Shown here piece by piece: positions 51,567-60,030 of a stretch of 64,000 bases of DNA. The stretch lies in assembly GCA_945902115.1 (NCBI GenBank), contig CAMDLY010000001.1:1-64000 (forward strand), in the 5' to 3' direction. The stretch's first letter is position 1. Each line of letters opens with the position of its first letter. A program made the translations under genes and the position numbers. The DNA comes from Lishizhenia tianjinensis (GTDB lineage: Bacteria > Bacteroidota > Bacteroidia > Flavobacteriales_D > Crocinitomicaceae). The notes below the pieces were generated by a model, which did not search any database, was not told the origin of the DNA, and worked only from the letters and a program-made list of their open reading frames with translations.

Positions 51567-52429
51567 TTGCTTTACTTATATCCATAATTACCTCCTCATT
51601 CATCTTTGTTATTTTTAAGCTTTTTGAAAAATATCAAATAGATACTTTTCAAGCAATAGTCTACAATTATTTTGCTGCCTTAATTTGCGGACTAACATTC
51701 TTTGGACATGAATGGAATCCGATTTCCCTAGAAGAACCAAGTTGGATTCCTGGAGTCATTCTCTGTGCCTTACTTTTTATTTCCCTTTTTGTTTTAATGG
51801 GCATCAGTTCTCAGAAAAATGGCATTGCCGCAACCTCAGTAGCAGTAAAAATGAGTATGGCTCTCAGTGTAGGAGCAATGTTATGTCTCTACAAAGAACC
51901 TTTATCTGCCTTAAAAATTGCAGGGATAATTTTAGCGATTACAGGAGTAATTCTTGTCTCCATAGAACAACAGCCCAAAGAATCAACCTCAAAAAAATAC
52001 GTTTGGATGCTTGCTGTACTATTTACTGGAAGTGCGCTACTTGATGTCGCATTGAATTACAGCCAACATTTCTTATTGGGAGCATTATCCCCTTCCCTCT
52101 TTTCAGCGTTTGGATTTGGATTAGCGGGTCTTTTTGGTAGTGTGATTTTGGGTGTTCGATTCAGAAATAAAACAACTATTTTCTCACTTAGGCATGTAAT
52201 TGCGGGCATTATTTTGGGGATTCCAAATTTCTTTTCTATCTACCTATTATTACTTGCCTACGAAACTGCTCCTATCAGCGATTCGTCCATCGTCACAATT
52301 ATAAATATATCTGTTGTGTGTCTGAGTACCTTATTCGGCTATTTCCTTTTTAAAGAAAAATTATCGCCTCAAAAATGGTTAGGGATTTCCGCGGCAATTT
52401 TAGCCATTATTTTGATTAGCCAAGCTTAA
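51563..52429 (+). CDS. EamA/DMT-family permease
   Basis: 288 aa, about ten membrane helices, two EamA repeats (around 1-135 and 150-288): the first has VILCALLFISLFVLMGISSQKNGIAATSVAVKMSMALSV (hydrophobic core only), the second KTTIFSLRHVIAGIILGI and SIVTIINISVVCLSTLFGY. The family exports metabolites such as amino acids; substrate unknown. Final gene of the ydcF-alkB-ribD-EamA run. Confidence 0.88.
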   Translation: MIALLISIITSSFIFVIFKLFEKYQIDTFQAIVYNYFAALICGLTFFGHEWNPISLEEPSWIPGVILCALLFISLFVLMGISSQKNGIAATSVAVKMSMALSVGAMLCLYKEPLSALKIAGIILAITGVILVSIEQQPKESTSKKYVWMLAVLFTGSALLDVALNYSQHFLLGALSPSLFSAFGFGLAGLFGSVILGVRFRNKTTIFSLRHVIAGIILGIPNFFSIYLLLLAYETAPISDSSIVTIINISVVCLSTLFGYFLFKEKLSPQKWLGISAAILAIILISQA

Positions 52430-52479
52430 GTAAAAGTCTTAAAAGTCCTTAATTAATCAGTTTATTTACAGTATATTTG

Positions 52480-53130
52480 ATGGTGCGATTTCTATATCTA
52501 TTCTTATTTCTAATTTATTCAAGTTATGCGTTTAATCAGGGTGCATATCAACTGGCAGTTTTGAAATATAATGGAGGGGGTGACTACTATGCCAACCCCA
52601 CTGCTCTTCCAAACCTTATAAAGTTTTGTAATAAAGAATTGAATACAAATATTTCCAAGGAAGTACCGTATGTAGAGGTGGGAAGTAAAGATATTTTCCG
52701 ATACCCATTCATACATATGACTGGTCACGGAAATGTAGTTTTTTCACGTTCAGATATTGAAAATTTAAGAAGTTACTTATTAGCAGGAGGATTCTTACAT
52801 ATCGACGATAACTACGGTATGAATGAATTCATCCGTGTTGAATTGAAAAAAGTGTTTCCTGACAAACAATTGGTAGAATTACCCTCTAATCACCCTATTT
52901 TCAATCAAAAATATAGTTTTAACGGTTTACCAAAGGTTCACGAACACGACGGTAAAAGACCACAAGCTTTTGGTATTATAGAGGATGGAAGACTCATTTG
53001 TTTATATACCTATGAAACGGACTTGAGCGATGGATGGGAAGATCCACAAGTTCATAATGACCCTGCTGACAAGAGAATATCAGCACTTAAAATGGGCGCA
53101 AATATTCTCATATATGCTTTTACTAATTAA
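52480..53130 (+). CDS. DUF4159 domain protein, exported
   Basis: 216 aa from ATG 52480 with a short signal peptide (MVRFLYLFLFLIYSSYAF). The DUF4159 core is beta/alpha: LAVLKYNGGGDYYANPTALPNL, MTGHGNVVFS, GGFLHIDDNYGM (resembling the glutamine-amidotransferase-like fold), LPSNHPIF. Function unknown; neighbouring domains in other Bacteroidota often link it to membrane-associated ATPase (MoxR)-VWA clusters, but here it precedes an SPFH gene by 11 bp. A TATATTTG ends directly before its ATG. Confidence 0.85.
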   Translation: MVRFLYLFLFLIYSSYAFNQGAYQLAVLKYNGGGDYYANPTALPNLIKFCNKELNTNISKEVPYVEVGSKDIFRYPFIHMTGHGNVVFSRSDIENLRSYLLAGGFLHIDDNYGMNEFIRVELKKVFPDKQLVELPSNHPIFNQKYSFNGLPKVHEHDGKRPQAFGIIEDGRLICLYTYETDLSDGWEDPQVHNDPADKRISALKMGANILIYAFTN

Positions 53131-53141
53131 TATTATTTGTC

Positions 53142-54065
53142 ATGGATTATACCCTTCTTATTATTGTTTCAATTGTCCTAACACTATTTTTTTTGTCATT
53201 CTACACTGTCACGCAAGGGACTATCGCTGTGATCACTCTTTTTGGAAAGTATCGAAGAAATGCACACCCTGGCTTACGGCTTCGTATTCCATTAATCGAG
53301 CAAATCTATAAACGCATTTCCATACAAAATCAGAGTATAGAAATGGAATTTCAAGCAGTAACGATAGATCAGGCTAATGTATATTTCAAGAGTATGTTGC
53401 TTTACAGTGTTATGAATGAGGATGAAGAAACAATTAATAAAGTGGCTTTTAAATTTATCAGTAATAGAGATTTAATGCAAGCACTTATAAGAACCATAGA
53501 AGGGTCCATAAGATCCTTTGTGGCTAGTCAAAAGCAGAGTGAAATTTTAGGACTTCGACATGAATTAGTCAAGAATGTAAAAGAACAAATCGATCACACA
53601 CTTGAAGAGTGGGGATATCATTTATTGGATCTTCAAATCAACGATATTACCTTCGACCCAGCCATTATAGAAAGCATGAGTAGAGTTGTTGCTTCAAATA
53701 ACTTGAAAGCCGCTGCAGAGAATGAAGGTCAGGCATTATTAATAACTAAAACGAAAGCTGCAGAAGCCGAAGGAAACGCCACCAAAATTGCTGCACATGC
53801 CGAAAAAGAGGCTGCTATGTTAAGAGGACAAGGAGTTGCATTATTCCGTCAAGAGGTAGCTAAAGGGATGAGTGAGGCGGCGGCAGAGATGAAGCAAGCA
53901 AACTTAGACACCAATGTAATTTTATTTTCCATGTGGACTGAGGCAATCAAAAATTTTGCAGAATATGGAAAAGGAAATACCATTTTCTTAGATGGGAGCG
54001 CTGAAGGTATGCAAAAAACCTTAAAGCAAATTCAGGCCATGATTAGCGAAGATATTCAGAAGTAG
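53142..54065 (+). CDS. SPFH (Band 7/prohibitin-like) membrane protein
   Basis: 307 aa. One N-terminal membrane helix (about 3-25), then the SPFH domain, and a coiled C-terminal flotillin-like region (about 175-240) rich in Ala/Glu/Lys. Such proteins build large ring scaffolds under the membrane and regulate proteases such as FtsH. KKTLKQIQAMISED forms the tail. It shares an operon with the DUF4159 gene, which suggests a joint envelope role. Confidence 0.92.
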   Translation: MDYTLLIIVSIVLTLFFLSFYTVTQGTIAVITLFGKYRRNAHPGLRLRIPLIEQIYKRISIQNQSIEMEFQAVTIDQANVYFKSMLLYSVMNEDEETINKVAFKFISNRDLMQALIRTIEGSIRSFVASQKQSEILGLRHELVKNVKEQIDHTLEEWGYHLLDLQINDITFDPAIIESMSRVVASNNLKAAAENEGQALLITKTKAAEAEGNATKIAAHAEKEAAMLRGQGVALFRQEVAKGMSEAAAEMKQANLDTNVILFSMWTEAIKNFAEYGKGNTIFLDGSAEGMQKTLKQIQAMISEDIQK

Positions 54066-54101
54066 CGTTTTTATATATCCTACCTTAAACGATTCAATTC
54101 A

Positions 54102-55145
54102 CTAGATTGATTCGCTGTATCGATTACCTCTGAAGAAACTACCTATGTCGTTAAACTTGATTCCCTCTTTCCGAAAAACTTCATGCGCCCTTTTCATACT
54201 CAATTGTCTGGTATAAAACGGTTCGTTTACGATAAAGTGATGAATGGAATGTGTTGATCCAAAATTGAAACAAAATAACTGAAATGGCCAAGTCCACCAG
54301 GCATTTAATACCTGAGTTTGCCTTGCAACATCTCCATCTGCAACATCACCGTAATAATGCATATTGGAAGTTATAAAATGAAGGCAGAACTGACGAATAT
54401 AATTAGGTAAGACAAAAATATAGATAATAGGGTCCAGTGCAGAACACCACCAAATCATCGTGTCTTCATTCAAGATGCTTACATCGAACGCAAGAAGTAA
54501 TTTAAATATTACCCAAACATAAAACACTAAATAAGCCGGAATACCAATAGGCATAAATCCAAAAATAAGAGTCTTTCTCAACATTTTCATATCTTTCGCC
54601 TGCAGCCTATTCGCCGAATATTCTGCTTTAATCTCCCTGATAATCCTGACACAGCGAAACATAAAACTGAATAATAAGTCGGGAGTCATAATCAATCTTT
54701 TTAATGACCATTTTTCGCCATTCGTAACCCCTCTCTCTTCTATATCTATAACCTTTCCCGAGTGCTGATGGTGGTGGTGATGCCAATACTTTCTTATCCA
54801 AGGATTCAGCGTGAGAGGTCTAAAAATCCAAACAAGAAGGGTCATCAAATTCACCATTAATTTAGATTTTTTGTAATAGAGACCATGAATCAAATCATGC
54901 TCTAATTCATGCAGAATGGAGGTCCAAAAAGCCACCCACAACACAAGAAACACAGTACTCATTTGACCTTTTAGCCAATACATTGAGGCAAATCCGATAC
55001 TTACGATACATAACAAAAGAATACTCAATCCTAAGATATCCTGAAATTTCAGCAGCTTATATTTTGATCTCAACCGATCATGTTCATTACGAAGAGCAGA
55101 GGTGATTCTTTTAATTTTTTCCTGATCTATTGAAGTTAATGGCAT
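54102..55145 (-). CDS. Membrane fatty acid desaturase-like protein
   Basis: 347 aa from ATG 55145, chosen because a longer frame would reach into tRNA-Val. Three His boxes: HELEHDLIHG, WHHHHHQHSG and HSIHHF; four or so membrane helices between. Binds a di-iron centre and inserts double bonds in, or hydroxylates, acyl chains. The unusually His-rich second box (HHHHHQH) is noteworthy. Regiospecificity cannot be predicted. Converges with the SPFH gene. Confidence 0.85.
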   Translation of the reverse strand: MPLTSIDQEKIKRITSALRNEHDRLRSKYKLLKFQDILGLSILLLCIVSIGFASMYWLKGQMSTVFLVLWVAFWTSILHELEHDLIHGLYYKKSKLMVNLMTLLVWIFRPLTLNPWIRKYWHHHHHQHSGKVIDIEERGVTNGEKWSLKRLIMTPDLLFSFMFRCVRIIREIKAEYSANRLQAKDMKMLRKTLIFGFMPIGIPAYLVFYVWVIFKLLLAFDVSILNEDTMIWWCSALDPIIYIFVLPNYIRQFCLHFITSNMHYYGDVADGDVARQTQVLNAWWTWPFQLFCFNFGSTHSIHHFIVNEPFYTRQLSMKRAHEVFRKEGIKFNDIGSFFRGNRYSESI

Positions 55146-55229
55146 GGTGTCGGTTAAGTATGCAACTACGTTTAATCTTTTGTTCGAAGCCGTTACGAAC
55201 TGCAACGACTTGATAAGGTATACTCCTAG

Positions 55230-55304
55230 TGAGCAATATCGGATTCGAACCAATGACCCCTACCCTGTCAAGGTAGTGCTCTAAACCAACTGAGCTAATT
55301 GCCC
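55230..55304 (-). tRNA. tRNA-Val(GAC)
   Basis: 75 nt, minus strand. Acceptor GGGCAAT pairs with ATTGCTC (one G-T pair), anticodon loop TTGACAG on CTACC/GGTAG (anticodon GAC), T-arm with GGTTCGAATCC, discriminator A. No encoded CCA. Confidence 0.95.
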
Positions 55305-55307
55305 GAT

Positions 55308-55336
55308 AAAAAAAGCAGTCTAAGACTGCTTTTTTT
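55308..55336 (-). terminator. Bidirectional terminator-like hairpin between two tRNA genes
   Basis: A perfect 13-bp inverted repeat (AAAAAAAGCAGTC, complement 55324-55336) around a TAA loop: GC-rich core with T-runs both ways. It lies between the CAT tRNA (upstream on the minus strand) and tRNA-Val. Confidence 0.8.
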
Positions 55337-55339
55337 GTG

Positions 55340-55413
55340 TGGTCCCACCTGGGCTCGAACCAGGGACCACCTGATTATGAGTCAGGTGCTCTAACCAACT
55401 GAGCTATAGGACC
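55340..55413 (-). tRNA. tRNA with CAT anticodon (elongator Met or Ile2)
   Basis: 74 nt, minus strand. Acceptor GGTCCTA/TGGGACC, anticodon loop CTCATAA on CCTGA/TCAGG (anticodon CAT), T-loop GGTTCGAGCC, discriminator A. The loop CTCATAA occurs in both elongator tRNA-Met and lysidine-modified tRNA-Ile2, so the identity is open; the C1-unpaired feature of initiator tRNA is absent. Confidence 0.9.
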
Positions 55414-55534
55414 GCTGAACCTTCGTTCAAATCGACTGCAAAAATAGTAAAAATCAACTAAAAAAATCAAAAAGTATGTAATATTACCTTTTTGAAGGGA
55501 TAAAAAACTAAACTATTTACTAAAACATAATGAT

Positions 55535-55542
55535 TAATTTTG
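55535..55542 (+). promoter_or_regulatory. -7 promoter box TAATTTTG 4 nt before the dipeptide epimerase ATG
   Basis: Exact TAnnTTTG match; predicts a leaderless mRNA for the gene at 55547. Confidence 0.6.
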
Positions 55543-55546
55543 TGAT

Positions 55547-56569
55547 ATGTCCATCACGCTTGATTATCACCTTCAAGAACTACAATTTAAGCATCCTTTC
55601 TCTGTAGCTGGAAATACGCGAAACCATACCCCATCAGTTCTGATTATACTGAAAGATGAGAATTTTACAGGTTATGGAGAGGTAACGATGCCTCCATATC
55701 TTGGTGAAACCCCCTCAAGTGCTATAACATTTCTTAAAAAAGTGAGTTTTTCAGGCATTACTACAGCCACAACGATCGCGAAATTTCATCATTATATTGA
55801 TTGCCTAGATACAGGAAACAATGCTGCTAAAGCAGGATTAGACATTGCATTTCATGACCTTGTATCAAAAAGAAGAAATGTAGACATTTGCTCTTTATAT
55901 AGCCTCCCAAATGAGAAAAAAGCAAGTTCCTTTACCATTGGACTTGATACACCGCAAGTAATGTTAGAAAAGACCTCAGAGGCCGAGGAATTGGGATTTC
56001 ACGTTTTAAAGGTGAAACTCGGCGGCTTAAACGATAAAGAAACAATGAGGCTCATTTCAAACTTTTGGAAAAAACCTATTTCAGTGGATGCCAATCAAGG
56101 ATGGAAAGATCCTGCGTGGTCTTTGGATTTTTGTCATGAATTAAAAGAAATGGGCGTGCTTTTCGTGGAGCAACCTTTCGAAAAATCGAACTTAAATATG
56201 GCAGTATGGCTTACGAGTAGATCTCCGCTGCCAATTATTGCAGATGAAAGCTGCAAGCGATTTACAGATTTAGAGGTCGTGAAAAATTGTTTTCATGGAA
56301 TTAACGTTAAGCTGATGAAGAGCACCGGTTTGTTTGAGGCACACAAAATGTTGACATACGCAAGAACTAACGGGATGAAAACTGTAACTGGCTGCATGGC
56401 TGAGTCATCTTGTGCCGTAGCTGCCATGTCACATTTCGCTGCTCTCGCCGATTGGGTGGATTTAGATGGCCCGTTTTTAATTACAAATGACCCTTTTGAA
56501 CCTGTAAAACTTATTGAAGGGTGTATTCAAGTACCGAGAAAAATTGGCATCGGCGTGGAATTGCTTTAA
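55547..56569 (+). CDS. Dipeptide (L-Ala-D/L-Glu) epimerase, enolase superfamily
   Basis: 340 aa, muconate lactonizing-type enolase. Catalytic Lys pair in HVLKVKLGG (KxK), metal ligands in VDANQGW, FVEQPF and IADESCKR, second base Lys in NVKLMKSTG. Capping domain at the N-terminus. The family epimerises the C-terminal residue of dipeptides derived from peptidoglycan; the tested substrates vary. Its stop overlaps that of the ZIP gene within TTAA. Confidence 0.9.
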   Translation: MSITLDYHLQELQFKHPFSVAGNTRNHTPSVLIILKDENFTGYGEVTMPPYLGETPSSAITFLKKVSFSGITTATTIAKFHHYIDCLDTGNNAAKAGLDIAFHDLVSKRRNVDICSLYSLPNEKKASSFTIGLDTPQVMLEKTSEAEELGFHVLKVKLGGLNDKETMRLISNFWKKPISVDANQGWKDPAWSLDFCHELKEMGVLFVEQPFEKSNLNMAVWLTSRSPLPIIADESCKRFTDLEVVKNCFHGINVKLMKSTGLFEAHKMLTYARTNGMKTVTGCMAESSCAVAAMSHFAALADWVDLDGPFLITNDPFEPVKLIEGCIQVPRKIGIGVELL

Positions 56570-57390
56570 CCTAAGGATACATCTAATATCATCATAACAA
56601 CAAATCCAGCCATGAATCCTAAAACTGCGACATCGGTATATTTATCGCGTTGCGTTTCAGGAATTACCTCTTCAACTACAACAAAAATCATCGCGCCAGC
56701 AGCAAAGGCCATAGCAAAAGGTAGAATCGGTTCCACATAAATAACGAGTATTGCCCCTAACACGCCAGCGATAGGTTCTACAATGGCAGATAATTGACCA
56801 TACCAAAAACTTTTAAATCTCGAGGCACCTGCACGTCTCAACGGCATAGCAACGGCAAATCCCTCTGGGAAATTTTGTATGCCAATACCAATAGCCAAGG
56901 CCACAGCTCCCGCTATCGAAGCTCCTTCCATACCGTTAGCAGCAGCGCCGAATAATACACCGACCGCCAATCCTTCTGGAATATTATGCAAAGTGATGGC
57001 TAAAACCAACAAGGTTGTTTTATGTAATTGTGTTTTTACCCCTTCTGTTTCGTTTTCACCAAAGTTTATGTGCAAGTGCGGAAGACTTTTATCGAGAAAA
57101 AACAAAAACAACGCCCCGCTTAGGAATCCCACTGCAGCTGGCATCCAGGACCACCCAGGATACAAACGCTCAGACATTTCTATCGAGGGGGTTAATAGCG
57201 ACCAGAAACTCGCAGCTACCATAACACCACCGGTAAAACCGAGCATTCCATCTAACCAACCGCGATGCATTGTTTTAAAGAAAAAAACCAATGAGGCTCC
57301 AGCTGCTGTGACTAACCAAGTAAAAGTAGTAGCAATGAACGCTGCAAGAATGGGGTCAATACCACGAAAAAAGTTAATTATACTTTCCAA
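56566..57390 (-). CDS. ZIP-family metal transporter
   Basis: 274 aa, about eight membrane helices. Helix IV has HNIPEGLAVGVLFG and helix V NFPEGFAVAMPLRRAG, the metal-coordinating (H/N)xPEG motifs; a His-Leu-His-rich DKSLPHLHINFGENETEG loop precedes. Takes divalent metal (Zn or Fe) into the cytoplasm. The start is TTG 57390: an in-frame TAA lies nine bases upstream and the next ATG would lose the first helix. Confidence 0.93.
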   Translation of the reverse strand: MESIINFFRGIDPILAAFIATTFTWLVTAAGASLVFFFKTMHRGWLDGMLGFTGGVMVAASFWSLLTPSIEMSERLYPGWSWMPAAVGFLSGALFLFFLDKSLPHLHINFGENETEGVKTQLHKTTLLVLAITLHNIPEGLAVGVLFGAAANGMEGASIAGAVALAIGIGIQNFPEGFAVAMPLRRAGASRFKSFWYGQLSAIVEPIAGVLGAILVIYVEPILPFAMAFAAGAMIFVVVEEVIPETQRDKYTDVAVLGFMAGFVVMMILDVSLG

Positions 57391-57406
57391 ATCACTTTAT
57401 TAAAAG

Positions 57407-57414
57407 CAAAGGTA
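57407..57414 (-). promoter_or_regulatory. -7 promoter box TACCTTTG of the ZIP gene
   Basis: Exact TAnnTTTG match on the minus strand, 16 nt before the TTG start at 57390; it supports that unusual start. Confidence 0.55.
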
Positions 57415-57432
57415 CTACTTAAAAGGCCTAAA

Positions 57433-58539
57433 TTATTCAAAACCTTTCTTTGTAGCATTTTCTTTTAAATTTTTGGTGACTGCGGTTCCAAAATCATCTT
57501 TTTCTGAGAGATCCTTATTTTTAGCACGTTCATCTTTAATAAATTCCTCACGTTTTTTTGCCAACTCCCCTATTTCACGTTGAATTTTTTCCCTTTCCTC
57601 TTGTTTTTTATTCAACATGAGTTTTTTCTCCTCATCAGTTTTACCTTTGAATTCATCTGGCAATTCCTCCTCTTTCATTTTTAAAATAATTGTGGAATCC
57701 GCCTGAACAGCATCTACTAAATCATAATTTGCATTCTTATAATTGGCCTTTGACTTCGCGATGGATCTCTCGACTGCAACACTTGCTCCTTGGTTTGTTG
57801 AATTATCGTCTTCTCTGAGTTGTTGCTCTTTTTTTACAGAACCCTGTGAACCATACCACAAATAGGTTTTGTTTAATTGATTGTTTTTTATATTTATTTC
57901 TTCATCGTAAGGTGTGTTGATAAAGACGACTTTCTCATTAGAGTTAATATTAAAATAGGCTCCACTACTGCACGTTGCTCCATCCTTCCAGTGTTCTCTT
58001 ACCCCTTGTTCGTAGATACCACAATAAATTGTATTGATCAAAATACCACGATTTTGGGCTTCTTGACAAACATCTTTATAAGAAACCGGACCTTGATCAA
58101 AGGGCTCATTTCCTGCAATGTATATTAACTTTAAATCCCCTTTATCGGATGACCAAGAAAGATCTTGAATGGACTGTTTGATAACAGCACCGCAATACTC
58201 CTCTCCACCATTTGTTCTCAAACCGAATAACTTTTCCGAAACCAGATCTAAATCTTTGGAAAAATTTAGTTGTTGCCGAATCCAATATTTAGAGTTTATG
58301 CCAGAATTACCATAATCATACATGGCAATTTCTAAAGTAGGTGTAGCTCCCTGATATTTCAAATTGGAAACTTCATTAACAATTGACCAAATTTTAGACT
58401 TGGCTTGATCAATTAATCCATCCATGCTGTTGGAGGTATCAAACAAAATAACCAATTGAACTTTCCTATTCGATAGTGTTTGGGCTGATACTGTTATGGT
58501 CGAAAATAGGAGAACGAGTGAACCGAGAATTTTTTTCAT
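57433..58539 (-). CDS. Exported von Willebrand factor A domain protein
   Basis: 368 aa from ATG 58539, which begins the signal peptide MKKILGSLVLLFSTITVSAQ; an in-frame GTG at 58554 gives a duplicated MKKIL start and is less likely. MIDAS metal motif DTSNSMDG near residue 31-38 and the later LFGLRTNGGEEYCGAVIK. After the VWA fold (about 220) comes a lysine/glutamate-rich coiled coil (EEREKIQREIGELAKKREEF is its core). Role unknown. Lies 42 bp downstream of aroQ. Confidence 0.85.
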   Translation of the reverse strand: MKKILGSLVLLFSTITVSAQTLSNRKVQLVILFDTSNSMDGLIDQAKSKIWSIVNEVSNLKYQGATPTLEIAMYDYGNSGINSKYWIRQQLNFSKDLDLVSEKLFGLRTNGGEEYCGAVIKQSIQDLSWSSDKGDLKLIYIAGNEPFDQGPVSYKDVCQEAQNRGILINTIYCGIYEQGVREHWKDGATCSSGAYFNINSNEKVVFINTPYDEEINIKNNQLNKTYLWYGSQGSVKKEQQLREDDNSTNQGASVAVERSIAKSKANYKNANYDLVDAVQADSTIILKMKEEELPDEFKGKTDEEKKLMLNKKQEEREKIQREIGELAKKREEFIKDERAKNKDLSEKDDFGTAVTKNLKENATKKGFE

Positions 58540-58581
58540 AAGGATTTTTTTCACTCACTTACACCGCAGCATAAAAAAGGT

Positions 58582-58995
58582 TCAATTCTCCAAGAAACTT
58601 GTTAAGGCTAGTGAGTAACTTTTTAAACCAAAACCCAAAATTACTCCTTTGCAGACTGGGCTAATTAGCGACTCATGCCGAAAAGATTCCCTGCTTGCAG
58701 TATTACTCATATGCACTTCGATAACAGGTATAGATATAGCGGCAATGCAGTCTCTGATAGCAACGCTTGTGTGTGAATATCCCGCTGCATTTAAGACAAT
58801 TCCCAAAGCGGATGATTTTTGAAGTACATCTATAATGTCTCCTTCAATGTTGGATTGAAAATAGTCCAATTCCAACATGGGGAAGTTGGATATAAGTTCC
58901 TCAAAATACTCTTCGAATGAAACATTACCATAAATTTGTGTTTCCCTCGTACCGAGTAGGTTCATATTGGGGCCATTTACAATAAGAATTTTCAT
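58582..58995 (-). CDS. aroQ: Type II 3-dehydroquinate dehydratase
   Basis: 137 aa, dodecamer-forming enzyme of the shikimate pathway that dehydrates 3-dehydroquinate by a trans mechanism. MKILIVNGPNMNLLGTRE and the catalytic Tyr in QIYG, then NAAGYSHTSVAIRDCI and EVHMSN with the His. Full length. Its ATG and that of xerD are 2 bp apart on opposite strands, so its promoter must lie in xerD. Confidence 0.96.
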   Translation of the reverse strand: MKILIVNGPNMNLLGTRETQIYGNVSFEEYFEELISNFPMLELDYFQSNIEGDIIDVLQKSSALGIVLNAAGYSHTSVAIRDCIAAISIPVIEVHMSNTASRESFRHESLISPVCKGVILGFGLKSYSLALTSFLEN

Positions 58996-58997
58996 GT

Positions 58998-59900
58998 ATG
59001 TTAGTTTGGGAGCGCTATATTAAGGAATTTGTCTCGTATTTAAAAATAGAAAAGGGCTTAAGTGAAAATTCAATTTTCGCATACACCCGGGATGTGGAGA
59101 AATTGAGAGATTATTCAATTACCATCAGTAAAGCACCTGATACGATCGATTACCAGAATTTAAAATTATTCATTGGTGAATTGTATGATCTTGGATTAAG
59201 TGCCAGAAGTCAAGCAAGAATAATTTCTGGAATTAAACAGTTTTTTACCTTTTTATTGCTAGAAAATACCATCGACTCTGATCCAAGCGAATTATTAGAA
59301 CAACCGAAAATAGGCAGAAAACTACCTGAGGTAATGACTATTGAAGAAATTGATTCCCTTATTGCCGCCATTGATTTGAGCAAAGACGAGGGACACCGCA
59401 ACCGAGCTATATTGGAAACATTATATAGTTGTGGACTTCGAGTTAGTGAATTGGTTAATTTAAAATTTTCAGACCTATTTTTTGAGGAAGGATTCATCCG
59501 GGTGATCGGAAAAGGAAATAAAGAAAGGTTAGTTCCAGTAAGCGCTCAAGTAGAAAAAGAAATTTCTTTATACGTTGATCACATTAGAAAACATCTAAAC
59601 ATTCAAAAAGGTAATGAACATGTTATTTTCTTGAACAGAAGAGGAAGTAAATTAACGAGGGTCATGATTTTTACCATCATAAAACAACTTTCAGAGAAAA
59701 TCGGCATGAAAAAAAATATCTCACCTCATACCTTTCGACATAGTTTCGCGACACATTTAATCGAAGGGGGAGCGAATCTTAGAGCCATTCAAGAAATGCT
59801 CGGACACGAGTCAATAACTACAACAGAGATATACACACACCTCGATCAACGATATTTACGAGATGCAATAATGAGTTTTCACCCAAGAAATAATGAATAA
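58998..59900 (+). CDS. xerD: Tyrosine recombinase XerD
   Basis: 300 aa, typical length. N-terminal SAM-like domain to ~110; catalytic domain with Arg148 (LYSCGLRVSEL), Lys172 (GKGNKERLVP), His244 and Arg247 (HTFRHSFATHLIEGG), His270 (LGHES) and the nucleophile Tyr279 (TTEIYTHL). Resolves chromosome dimers at dif with its partner and also acts in tRNA-like element integration. The gene pair aroQ/xerD is commonly adjacent in Bacteroidota. Start codons are 2 bp apart. Confidence 0.94.
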   Translation: MLVWERYIKEFVSYLKIEKGLSENSIFAYTRDVEKLRDYSITISKAPDTIDYQNLKLFIGELYDLGLSARSQARIISGIKQFFTFLLLENTIDSDPSELLEQPKIGRKLPEVMTIEEIDSLIAAIDLSKDEGHRNRAILETLYSCGLRVSELVNLKFSDLFFEEGFIRVIGKGNKERLVPVSAQVEKEISLYVDHIRKHLNIQKGNEHVIFLNRRGSKLTRVMIFTIIKQLSEKIGMKKNISPHTFRHSFATHLIEGGANLRAIQEMLGHESITTTEIYTHLDQRYLRDAIMSFHPRNNE

Positions 59901-59962
59901 TATATTCATAATGAAACCATTACAATTCCTATGGACAATCGCTAAAATTTATAGGGATTTAC

Positions 59963-59993
59963 TTTGAGTGTTTGAAATAAATTATTATCTTTG
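59963..59993 (+). promoter_or_regulatory. Promoter of the rpmB-rpmG-DUF4295 operon
   Basis: TTTG (59963-59966), 19 nt, TATCTTTG (59986-59993): matches the Bacteroidota -33/-7 consensus in both boxes and spacing. The 37-nt leader contains a 5-bp hairpin (59995-59999 with 60015-60019). Confidence 0.75.
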
Positions 59994-60030
59994 CATCCGC
60001 TTTTTACAATTTAACGGATTTAAAGTCATT

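Noticed and set aside
56879..57403. 174-codon plus-strand frame antisense to the ZIP gene
   Set aside because: Mirror of membrane-protein codons, no promoter or family; the ZIP reading is certain.
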